This document shows positions 1 to 4,834 of a DNA stretch of 7,600 bases, piece by piece. The translations under genes were made by a program, and so were the position numbers. The stretch is from UMGS1649 sp045637095 (GTDB lineage: Bacteria > Bacillota > Clostridia > TANB77 > CAG-465). The DNA is taken from NCBI GenBank assembly GCA_045637095.1, contig JAZTYX010000017.1:1-7600 (forward strand), written 5' to 3'. The notes under the pieces were generated by a model. The model made no database searches, had not been told where the DNA came from, and worked only from the letters and a program-made list of their open reading frames with translations. Every line of letters starts with the position of its first letter. Position 1 is the first letter of the stretch.

Positions 1-1272
1 TGCAATATATATTTTATATTTTAGCTTTTCATCTATATCTTTAAGAAGTGCTGGATTTAAAGCATGTATTCCTTCTAAAACTATAACATCTTTAGGTGAT
101 AGTCTTAAAGTTTTTCCTTTATATTCTTTTTCTCCAGTTAAGAAGTTAAATTCTGGCATTTCTACAGTTTTACCATCATAAAGTGCGGCTATATGTCTGT
201 TAAATAGTTCTAAATCTAACGCATCAATTGTTTCAAAATCATATTCTCCACTTGGTAATTTTGGAGTATCTTCTCTTTCTTTGAAATAGTTGTCCATTGA
301 TACTACTATTGGGTTATATCCAATAAGTTTCAGATTTATACATAGTTTGTTTGCAAAAGTTGTTTTACCTGATGAAGAAGGACCTGCTATCATAAATAGT
401 CTCTTAGTACCTTTAGTTTTAATATCATTCATAAGGTCAGCCATTCTATTTTCATGGTCAGCTTCTGCAACTCTTACTATATCTGGCATTTTACCAGTTA
501 TAACTTTATTGTTTATTTCTGGTACATTTGTTACACCTATTATTCTTAAGAAATCTCCGTTATTTTCAAACACCTCATATAATGGGCTTTCAGAAATTGT
601 TGCATTAATTTTAGTTGGATCAGAACGTTTTGGTAACATTAATGCAAATCCACGTCTAAATTTCTTTATTTCAAAATCTGGTGTACATCCTGTAGTTGGA
701 GCAAGTATTCCATCTGTTAAACCGTAAGTATCTTCTGCTTTGTATATTGTTACTGTTGGTTGCATATATACAGAAATTCCTCTTAAAGCGTTTGGATGTC
801 CATTATGATCAAATAAGTATTTTGCTTCTTCATAACTTACAACCATTTTTTCTATCTTAGAATTTCTTGCAACTATACTTCTCATCTCTTTTAGAATATC
901 TTCTGCCATAACATTTGTAAATTTCATGTTTTCACAGATAAAGTAAACAATACCATCTATTGTGTTACAAACTTCAACATCAAGATTTGGATATAATCTT
1001 TGAAGTGCTATATGTAATAAAAACTTAACTGTTCTTACATAAACTCTATGTCCATCTTGATCTGTTAGAGTTATTTTCTCAACCGTAGAATCCTCTACAA
1101 GTGGCACACTTGCCGTTTTCATCGCATTGTTTACCTTAACAGCTAACAAACCACTCATATCTACTTTAGCACTTTTTAGAGCGTCTATAGCGCTTGTGCC
1201 AAATTTAACCGTAGCTTCTTTGCCATTTTCAAATTTAACTTGTACTTTTTTGTTTTTTAATTCTTCTATCAT
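1..1272 (-). CDS. Nucleoside (uridine-type) kinase with N-terminal TGS domain, C-terminus missing
   Basis: The first 424 codons of a reading frame that runs off the left edge; start ATG at 1272 with AAAGGAG (1279-1285) six bases upstream. Residues about 8-70 look like a TGS domain (the small beta-grasp fold of ThrRS, Obg and SpoT). Residues about 75-270 resemble the ThrRS-like second additional domain. From about 290 there is a P-loop kinase of the phosphoribulokinase/uridine kinase family: Walker A GPSSSGKTT at 297-305, SMDNYF at 325-330, the PEFNF element at 373-377 and VLEGIHALN at 398-406. The family is predicted to phosphorylate uridine/cytidine-type nucleosides with ATP or GTP in the cytoplasm; the exact substrate cannot be read from sequence. 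Full members run to about 550 residues, so roughly the last fifth is missing. It is transcribed away from ychF from its own promoter. Confidence in family is high, in substrate moderate. Confidence 0.93.
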   Translation of the reverse strand, partial: MIEELKNKKVQVKFENGKEATVKFGTSAIDALKSAKVDMSGLLAVKVNNAMKTASVPLVEDSTVEKITLTDQDGHRVYVRTVKFLLHIALQRLYPNLDVEVCNTIDGIVYFICENMKFTNVMAEDILKEMRSIVARNSKIEKMVVSYEEAKYLFDHNGHPNALRGISVYMQPTVTIYKAEDTYGLTDGILAPTTGCTPDFEIKKFRRGFALMLPKRSDPTKINATISESPLYEVFENNGDFLRIIGVTNVPEINNKVITGKMPDIVRVAEADHENRMADLMNDIKTKGTKRLFMIAGPSSSGKTTFANKLCINLKLIGYNPIVVSMDNYFKEREDTPKLPSGEYDFETIDALDLELFNRHIAALYDGKTVEMPEFNFLTGEKEYKGKTLRLSPKDVIVLEGIHALNPALLKDIDEKLKYKIYIA

Positions 1273-1328
1273 AAAAAGCTCCTTTGTAAATTAATTTTAT
1301 TATTTTCGTTCGTAATTATGTCTATATA

Positions 1329-1357
1329 ACTATATACCAAATATATAGAAAAGTCAA
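1329..1357 (-). promoter_or_regulatory. Sigma-A promoter of the nucleoside kinase
   Basis: On the minus strand TTGACT (1352-1357) and TATAGT (1329-1334) are separated by exactly 17 bases, one mismatch each from consensus. This predicts a start near 1322 and a 5' leader of about 50 nt before the ATG at 1272. No riboswitch-like structure was seen in that leader. Confidence 0.75.
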
Positions 1358-1364
1358 TTGTTGC

Positions 1365-1393
1365 TTTACTTTTTGAAACAATTAGTATATAAT
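1365..1393 (+). promoter_or_regulatory. Probable sigma-A promoter of ychF
   Basis: A perfect TATAAT (1388-1393) lies 17 bases after TTTACT (1365-1370), a weaker -35 matching four of six. Predicted start is near 1400, giving a leader of about 23 nt that contains the GGAG at 1411-1414. It sits back to back with the kinase promoter; the two cores do not overlap. Confidence 0.6.
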
Positions 1394-1422
1394 AAAAACT
1401 GCTTAAAAAAGGAGTGATTTTT

Positions 1423-2517
1423 TTGAAATTAGGTATTGTTGGATTACCAAACGTTGGTAAAAGCACATTATTTAATGCTATAACAAAAGCAGGTGCAGAA
1501 AGTGCTAACTATCCTTTCTGTACAATAGAACCAAATATAGGTACAGTATTAGTTCCAGATGAACGTTTGGAAGTATTAACAAAAATGTATGATTCGTTAA
1601 AAACAACTTATGCTACAATAGAATTCGTAGATATAGCCGGTCTTGTTAAAGGAGCTTCTAAAGGTGAAGGTTTAGGAAACAAATTCCTATCTCACATTCG
1701 TGAAGTTGATGCTATAGTTCATGTTGTAAGATGTTTTGAAGATAAAAATATAGTTCACGTTGAAGGTAAAATCGATCCTCTAGATGATATTGAAACAATA
1801 TCTTTAGAGCTTGTATTCTCTGATGTTGAAACTATTAACAGAAGACTTGAAAGAGCAAACAAAGCAGCTAAATCTCATGATAAAGCAGCACTCATGGAAG
1901 TAGATGCATTAAATAGATTAAAAGCAGCTTTAGAAGAAGGTAAACCTGCAAGAACAGTTGAACTTTCAGATGAAGAGAAATCTTTACTTTCAGATTTATT
2001 CTTATTAACTTCTAAAAAAGTTATATACATTGCAAATGTTAATGAGGATCAATTGTTAGATGTAGATAATGATGCTAATGTAAACAAAGTAAAAGAGTTT
2101 GCAGAATCTGAAGGAGCTATATGTATTCCTCTATGTGCAAAACTTGAGGAAGAATTATCTGAACTAGATGATGAAGATAGAAAAGCTTTAATGGCAGACT
2201 ACGGAATGACAGCTTCAGGTCTAGATTTATTAGCAGTTAAGAGCTATGAATTATTAAACCTTATGTCTTACCTAACAGCTGGTAAAACTGAAGTTAGAGC
2301 TTGGACAATTACAAAAGGAACTAAAGCTCCAGGAGCTGCTGGTAAAATACACTCAGACTTCGAACGTGGATTTATTAAAGCTGAAATAGTATCTTATGAC
2401 GATTTAATAGCTTGTGGTACATACGCTGCAGCTAGAGATAAAGGTCTAGTTCGTTTAGAAGGAAAAGAATATGTAGTTCAAGATGGAGATATTATATTAT
2501 TTAAGTTTAATGTATAG
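1423..2517 (+). CDS. ychF: Redox-/ribosome-associated ATPase YchF (OLA1 family)
   Basis: A complete 364-residue protein, the usual length. It is an Obg-family P-loop NTPase that prefers ATP to GTP, binds ribosomes and is linked to stress responses. Visible elements: G1 GLPNVGKS (7-14), G3 DIAG (70-73) followed by LVKGASKGEGLGNKFL, the YchF-type NVNE (205-208) replacing the NKxD of true GTPases, a helical coiled-coil insert at about 130-190, and a C-terminal TGS domain at about 280-363 including AWTITKGTKAPGAAGKIH. The start is the TTG at 1423: GGAG (1411-1414) is 8 bases upstream and the protein then begins MKLGIVG as in the family; the in-frame GTG at 1414 overlaps the ribosome binding site. 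Codons are AT-rich like the other housekeeping genes. Monocistronic, ending at a hairpin. Confidence 0.97.
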   Translation: MKLGIVGLPNVGKSTLFNAITKAGAESANYPFCTIEPNIGTVLVPDERLEVLTKMYDSLKTTYATIEFVDIAGLVKGASKGEGLGNKFLSHIREVDAIVHVVRCFEDKNIVHVEGKIDPLDDIETISLELVFSDVETINRRLERANKAAKSHDKAALMEVDALNRLKAALEEGKPARTVELSDEEKSLLSDLFLLTSKKVIYIANVNEDQLLDVDNDANVNKVKEFAESEGAICIPLCAKLEEELSELDDEDRKALMADYGMTASGLDLLAVKSYELLNLMSYLTAGKTEVRAWTITKGTKAPGAAGKIHSDFERGFIKAEIVSYDDLIACGTYAAARDKGLVRLEGKEYVVQDGDIILFKFNV

Positions 2518-2523
2518 TGCATA

Positions 2524-2558
2524 AAAAAGAAGCGGTGGATTCCCACCGCTCTTCTTTT
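2524..2558. terminator. Bidirectional intrinsic terminator between ychF and the two-TM gene
   Basis: AGCGGTGG (2531-2538) and CCACCGCT (2543-2550) form a perfect 8-bp stem with loop ATTC. A T-rich run (CTTCTTTT) follows on the plus strand and the AAAAAAGA before it gives a T-run on the minus strand, so it can serve both convergent genes. Confidence 0.88.
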
Positions 2559-2563
2559 AGCTT

Positions 2564-3028
2564 TTAACGACCTTTTGCACGAGGATTATGTACAACCTTC
2601 AAATTGTAGTATTTAGCATTATCGATGTAATACTGCTGTCTACGGTATTCTGCTTGTCTTTTCCTCTTAATTTCTTGTTTCCATTTGTAATCCTGATAAA
2701 GGGCTACAGCAATCATAACTTCGAAAATCATAAGAGCAATAGAAACAAGTACACCAATAATTTGGAGCGCCTTAGGAAGCTTGTAGCTAAACCAAGATTT
2801 ATAACCACCACCAAAGTAGAGTTCTTCTCTTGCTTCCGCTACATCTTCATAGATTGCATCTGCTGCTCTCCTCATATGAGGATCACCTGATGCCGCTTTG
2901 AGTTCTGCCTCTGCTACATCATTTGAAAGTATACACATGTATCCTGCGATACAACAGGTGTAAAAAGCACCTGCAAATAGAATTAATGCCATAACAACTG
3001 CTATGGACCGGGCTAAAAAGTTTTTCAT
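2564..3028 (-). CDS. Small membrane protein with two TM segments, function unknown
   Basis: A 154-residue protein I do not recognise. Residues about 8-34 form a hydrophobic segment (with a Cys-Cys pair at 25-26), 35-86 an acidic/Ala-rich loop (DVAEAELKAA, ADAIYEDVAEAREEL), 87-111 a second hydrophobic segment, and 112-154 a strongly basic, Tyr-rich tail (WKQEIKRKRQ). The positive-inside rule suggests both ends are cytoplasmic and the loop is outside. The ATG at 3028 is preferred because AGGAAG lies 7 bases ahead of it; the in-frame ATG at 3046 has no ribosome binding site and would itself contain that sequence. It has its own consensus promoter and faces away from the tRNA operon. Codon use is less AT-biased than that of ychF or rpoD, like the 3756-4778 operon, which suggests later acquisition. 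A membrane accessory role is only a guess. Confidence 0.8.
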   Translation of the reverse strand: MKNFLARSIAVVMALILFAGAFYTCCIAGYMCILSNDVAEAELKAASGDPHMRRAADAIYEDVAEAREELYFGGGYKSWFSYKLPKALQIIGVLVSIALMIFEVMIAVALYQDYKWKQEIKRKRQAEYRRQQYYIDNAKYYNLKVVHNPRAKGR

Positions 3029-3061
3029 TTGGAAACTTCCTTTCATATTTGAGATACTTAT

Positions 3062-3091
3062 ATTATACCACTTTCAGCGGTGTTATGTCAA
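3062..3091 (-). promoter_or_regulatory. Full-consensus sigma-A promoter of the two-TM gene
   Basis: On the minus strand TTGACA (3086-3091) and TATAAT (3062-3067) are both perfect, with an 18-base spacer. The leader is about 27 nt. An imperfect dyad, ACCACT/AGCGGT (3067-3072 and 3076-3081, one mismatch), lies across the -10 end of the spacer and could be an operator; this is inference. Confidence 0.85.
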
Positions 3092-3093
3092 CG

Positions 3094-3108
3094 CGAAAAA
3101 GTTTTTCG
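3094..3108. repeat. Near-perfect palindrome between divergent promoters
   Basis: CGAAAAAGTTTTTCG is symmetric about its central base and lies just upstream of the minus-strand -35 and 30 bases before the plus-strand -35. It is an A-tract/T-tract block and could be a protein-binding site, a bent-DNA upstream element, or chance in AT-rich DNA. Confidence 0.4.
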
Positions 3109-3137
3109 AATTTTTTTAACTTTTTTCAAAAATTCTA

Positions 3138-3166
3138 TTGACATTCCCACTTAAATTAATTATAAT
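3138..3166 (+). promoter_or_regulatory. Full-consensus sigma-A promoter of the tRNA operon
   Basis: TTGACA (3138-3143) and TATAAT (3161-3166) are both perfect with an ideal 17-base spacer, preceded by A/T-rich runs resembling an UP element. Transcription should start near 3173, about 16 nt before the first tRNA. This is the strength expected for a stable-RNA operon. Confidence 0.92.
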
Positions 3167-3169
3167 AAG

Positions 3170-3285
3170 TTTGTTCGCTACGATGTGTGGGCCTTTAGCT
3201 CAGTTGGTCAGAGCAACCGGCTCATAACCGGTGGGTCCAAGGTTCGAATCCTTGAAGGCCCACCACACATAAAGTAGTGAACAAA
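3170..3285 (+). other. Leader-trailer helix extending the acceptor stem of the first tRNA
   Basis: Bases 3170-3181 (TTTGTTCGCTAC) pair with 3274-3285 (GTAGTGAACAAA) over 12 bp with one G-U. Then, after a small internal loop (G3182 against AAA 3271-3273), ATGTGT (3183-3188) pairs with ACACAT (3265-3270), and after a three-base bulge (ACC, 3262-3264) the 7-bp acceptor stem begins. The pre-tRNA leader is therefore almost wholly paired with the spacer before tRNA-Tyr, including part of the CCA end. The pairing is seen directly; a processing role is inference. Confidence 0.7.
3189..3265 (+). tRNA. tRNA with CAT anticodon (Ile2 or elongator Met)
   Basis: A complete cloverleaf with encoded CCA: acceptor GGGCCTT (3189-3195) with AAGGCCC (3255-3261), D stem GCTC/GAGC, anticodon stem ACCGG/CCGGT, loop CTCATAA with CAT at 3223-3225, T arm CAAGG-TTCGAAT-CCTTG, discriminator A and CCA at 3263-3265. 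CAT is shared by elongator Met and the lysidine-modified tRNA-Ile2. The CTCATAA loop and TAGCTCAGTTGG D arm resemble the Ile2 species of Bacillus more than its Met species as I remember them, but the call stays open. It is not initiator tRNA, because the anticodon stem lacks the three G-C pairs. First gene of a two-tRNA transcript. Confidence 0.96.
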
Positions 3286-3294
3286 ATTTTATAT

Positions 3295-3600
3295 GGGCGG
3301 GTGTCCGAGTGGCTAAAGGAGGCAGACTGTAATCTTTGGTTCAAACCTAAATTTGCAGCTCATACAAGTGATTGTGTGATGATAATCTGGCTAATTCGGG
3401 GAACTCTTAACAGGTAATGCTGATGACAATCCCGAGCTAAAAGATTTAATCTTTGAGTGTAGAGACTTTATACCAGGTATCTCCTATGAGATAAAGAGAA
3501 AGTCCAGACTACAAACATTATTTAATGGTAACGAAAGTTATGGTAGTAAGAAATCTGTTAGCGTACGCTTACGATGGTTCGAATCCATCCCCTCCCACCA
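3295..3600 (+). tRNA. tRNA-Tyr (GTA) interrupted by a group I intron
   Basis: Exon 1 is 3295-3330 and exon 2 is 3551-3600. Joined, they give a class II tRNA: acceptor GGGCGGG (3295-3301) with CCCTCCC (3590-3596), D stem TCC/GGA, anticodon stem GCAGA/TCTGT, loop CTGTAAA with anticodon GTA (G3329, T3330, A3551), a long variable arm (3559-3572), T arm GATGG-TTCGAAT-CCATC (3573-3589), discriminator A3597 and encoded CCA (3598-3600). The intron sits between the second and third anticodon bases. The fourth acceptor pair is a C-T mismatch (C3298 against T3593), otherwise complete. The tRNA is 29 bases after the CAT tRNA and shares its promoter; a terminator begins two bases after the CCA. Without splicing the tRNA would be non-functional. 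Confidence 0.93.
3331..3550 (+). ncRNA. Group I self-splicing intron in the tRNA-Tyr anticodon loop
   Basis: A 220-nt intron without an ORF. The 5' exon ends in T3330 and the intron ends in G3550, as group I splicing requires. P1: CTGT (3327-3330) with GCAG (3355-3358), giving the conserved U-G at the splice site, with an inner hairpin GGT/ACC. P10: exon 2 AAAT (3551-3554) with ATTT (3351-3354). P2: CATACAA/TTGTGTG (3361-3378) capped by GTGA. P3: ATCTGG (3385-3390) with CCAGGT (3473-3478). P4: TCGGG (3396-3400) with CCCGA (3431-3435). P6: AAAGAT/ATCTTT (3440-3454). P7: GACTTT (3464-3469) with AAAGTC (3499-3504), within the R-like GTGTAGAGACT and S-like AAAGTCC sequences; G3464-C3504 would be the guanosine-binding pair. 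P8: TATCTC/GAGATA (3478-3493). P9: hairpin with GAAA loop (3528-3541). The size matches ribozyme-only tRNA introns of cyanobacteria and proteobacteria. Confidence 0.92.
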
Positions 3601-3601
3601 A

Positions 3602-3632
3602 ATGCAAGTATTTAACATACTTGTATTTTTTT
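3602..3632 (+). terminator. Intrinsic terminator of the tRNA operon
   Basis: ATGCAAGTAT (3602-3611) pairs with ATACTTGTAT (3617-3626) over 10 bp with one G-U and a five-base loop, followed by an unbroken T run to 3632. It starts two bases after the encoded CCA of tRNA-Tyr. Confidence 0.9.
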
Positions 3633-3672
3633 ACGTCTATTTTAGTTTTATGTAACCTTTTATTCTCTTTTA

Positions 3673-3701
3673 TTGCTATTTACCATATTCTGTGATATAA
3701 T
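3673..3701 (+). promoter_or_regulatory. Extended -10 promoter of the DUF1737/NADAR-like operon
   Basis: A perfect TATAAT (3696-3701) carries the TGn extension (TG at 3693-3694) and lies 17 bases after TTGCTA (3673-3678), which matches four of six. Predicted start is near 3708, giving a leader of about 48 nt with AAGGAG at 3741-3746. Nothing else was recognised in 3633-3755. Confidence 0.78.
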
Positions 3702-3755
3702 ACTTAAACGTACAAATTACAACCAAAAAATAATTATTTAAAGGAGAATTAAAGT

Positions 3756-3938
3756 ATGGAGTACAAAGTAGTTCAAGTAGAAGCATCGGTATCTTTTGCC
3801 GGCGCAATCAAAAAGGTTGAAAAAGAAGTTAACGACCTTCTTAAAGAAGGTTGGACATTAAGAGGCAATCTTAAAATTGTTCCTCACACCGATTCCGCAT
3901 ACTTCGTTGTTTACCAGGTTCTTACCAAAGAAGCCTGA
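3756..3938 (+). CDS. Small DUF1737-like protein (copy 1)
   Basis: A complete 60-residue protein with AAGGAG 9 bases before the ATG. The sequence begins MEYKVVQVEAS, has a central amphipathic helix (KKVEKEVNDLLKEGW) and ends in a strand-like AYFVVYQVLTKEA. This beta-helix-beta plan with the EVNxLLxEGWxxxG core is that of the DUF1737 family of short cytoplasmic proteins, whose function is unknown to me. It is a paralogue of the next gene: both start MEY-VV, share the helix-then-(K/R)-(E/Q)GW-LxG core and end in an Ala/Gln-Val/Leu strand. First gene of a tight operon with a 14-base gap to the second. Codon choice (GCC, ACC, CTT, TCC) differs from neighbouring housekeeping genes. Confidence in the gene is high, in the family moderate. 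Confidence 0.88.
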   Translation: MEYKVVQVEASVSFAGAIKKVEKEVNDLLKEGWTLRGNLKIVPHTDSAYFVVYQVLTKEA

Positions 3939-3952
3939 GCAAAGGAGCAAAT

Positions 3953-4153
3953 ATGGAATACCAAGTAGTTTATGCTCAAGGCGCAGAATTTCGCGAAGTT
4001 GTCGATGAGCTTAATGAAAAAGTAAACCGCCTAATAAAACAGGGTTGGGTCCTTCAAGGCGGTGTTGCACAATCTATCACAAAATACGAATGGCATTTTA
4101 TGTCCCAAGCACTGGTTAAAATGTCTGCTCGCAACGAAATTCGCCAGTTATAA
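3953..4153 (+). CDS. Small DUF1737-like protein (copy 2)
   Basis: A complete 66-residue protein; AAAGGAG (3941-3947) ends 5 bases before the ATG. It begins MEYQVVYAQGAEF, continues VDELNEKVNRLIKQGWVLQGGVAQ and ends FMSQALVKMSARNEIRQL. The N(E)xVNxLIxQGWxxQGGV core and the terminal xxQALVK are closer to typical DUF1737 than in the upstream copy. Family function is unknown; the short acidic/basic helix packed on strands would suit a small protein-protein or nucleic-acid adaptor, but that is a guess. Middle gene of the operon, 16 bases before the NADAR-like gene. The tandem divergent pair suggests an old duplication, possibly to form a heterodimer. Confidence 0.88.
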   Translation: MEYQVVYAQGAEFREVVDELNEKVNRLIKQGWVLQGGVAQSITKYEWHFMSQALVKMSARNEIRQL

Positions 4154-4169
4154 CAAGGAGAGATTACAA

Positions 4170-4778
4170 ATGACAGAACCGAAAAACACAATTATTTGCC
4201 CGATTTGCGGCAAGCAAGCCAAACGGCTTCCTATCCACGTAAACCCTTTATACCGGTGTGATGAATGTGGATTCTTATCTAACAACGAAAACGTTGTAAA
4301 CATCTCATACGGAGATCCCAGGTCTGCTTCTCTTTCCAATCTTTACCCTCACAAATTTATTCTTTATGGATTCTATCCTACAAGTAATATTTCTGTGGAA
4401 CATATTACAATTCCTTCTATGGAAGCCTTCTTGCAAGGTATTAAGATTAAAGATCCGGATTTGCAGAATATCTTTATGACAAGTTCTTCCGGTATGGCCG
4501 CATACAAAATGTCTACAATCTTAAACGATTGGAAAGATTCCCAAACCCTCTGGTTTAACGGAGTTCCTTACAACAGATACAGCGATGAATACACCGAACT
4601 CATCACAAAAGCCTACGATGCACTCTTTGAAACAAACGATATTTTCAGAGAAATCGTACTTCCTAAGTTCAAGGGCAAAATCCTGATTCACACCACCGGA
4701 AAAGATTCTGAATCCGATACCGTTCTTACCGAAGCAGAATTCAGATACCAACTTAACCGCCTTATGCGAAGGTTGTAA
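4170..4778 (+). CDS. Zinc-ribbon protein with a divergent NADAR (YbiA-like) domain
   Basis: A complete 202-residue protein; AAGGAG (4155-4160) precedes ATG 4170, which is preferred over an upstream frame opening at 4062 inside the previous gene. Residues 10-33 hold two CxxC pairs (C10/C13, C30/C33), a probable zinc ribbon. From about 54 the order LSNLYPHKF (55-63), PSMEAFLQ (82-89), NDWKDSQTLWFNG (119-131), a helix SDEYTELITKAYDALFE (138-154) and LIHTTGKDS (172-180) followed by VLTEAEF (185-191) follows the NADAR plan, with E85 in the place of the conserved Glu of YbiA-type enzymes. Characterised NADAR proteins are N-glycosidases acting on a riboflavin-pathway intermediate or on ADP-ribosylated guanine. 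Similar stand-alone proteins occur in phages and gut bacteria. Activity here is inference. It could also be a structural relative without catalysis. Confidence 0.85.
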   Translation: MTEPKNTIICPICGKQAKRLPIHVNPLYRCDECGFLSNNENVVNISYGDPRSASLSNLYPHKFILYGFYPTSNISVEHITIPSMEAFLQGIKIKDPDLQNIFMTSSSGMAAYKMSTILNDWKDSQTLWFNGVPYNRYSDEYTELITKAYDALFETNDIFREIVLPKFKGKILIHTTGKDSESDTVLTEAEFRYQLNRLMRRL

Positions 4779-4781
4779 CAC

Positions 4782-4813
4782 AAAAGAGCAGTAGTTAAAA
4801 CTACTGCTCTTTT
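4782..4813. terminator. Bidirectional intrinsic terminator, 13-bp perfect stem
   Basis: AAAAGAGCAGTAG (4782-4794) and CTACTGCTCTTTT (4801-4813) are perfect inverted repeats around a six-base loop, so each strand ends in a T-run. It lies between two convergent genes, 4 bases after the NADAR-like stop and 21 bases from the end of the prepilin-like gene. Confidence 0.92.
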
Positions 4814-4834
4814 CTTATATTTATATACTGTATA

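Noticed and set aside
290..727. Plus-strand frame of 145 codons
   Set aside because: It is antisense to the nucleoside kinase, which has clear motifs through this stretch; no ribosome binding site and a composition typical of a shadow frame.
1414..1422. GTG start for ychF at 1414
   Set aside because: It overlaps the GGAG that serves the TTG at 1423, and the family starts MKLGIVG.
1273..1422. Riboswitch or T-box in the kinase/ychF gap
   Set aside because: Leaders are only about 23-50 nt and show no stable hairpins or conserved motifs.
3029..3046. ATG at 3046 as start of the two-TM protein
   Set aside because: No ribosome binding site upstream, while the six extra codons contain the AGGAAG that fits ATG 3028.
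3331..3550. Insertion sequence or assembly artefact in tRNA-Tyr
   Set aside because: No terminal inverted repeats, target duplication or ORF; the insert has a coherent group I fold and exact exon junctions.
3295..3600. Phage or ICE attachment site at the tRNA 3' end
   Set aside because: No second copy of the tRNA 3' end and no integrase found in the window.
4062..4169. Upstream extension of the NADAR-like gene
   Set aside because: The longer frame begins inside the preceding gene without a ribosome binding site; ATG 4170 has AAGGAG at proper spacing and gives a zinc-ribbon N-terminus.
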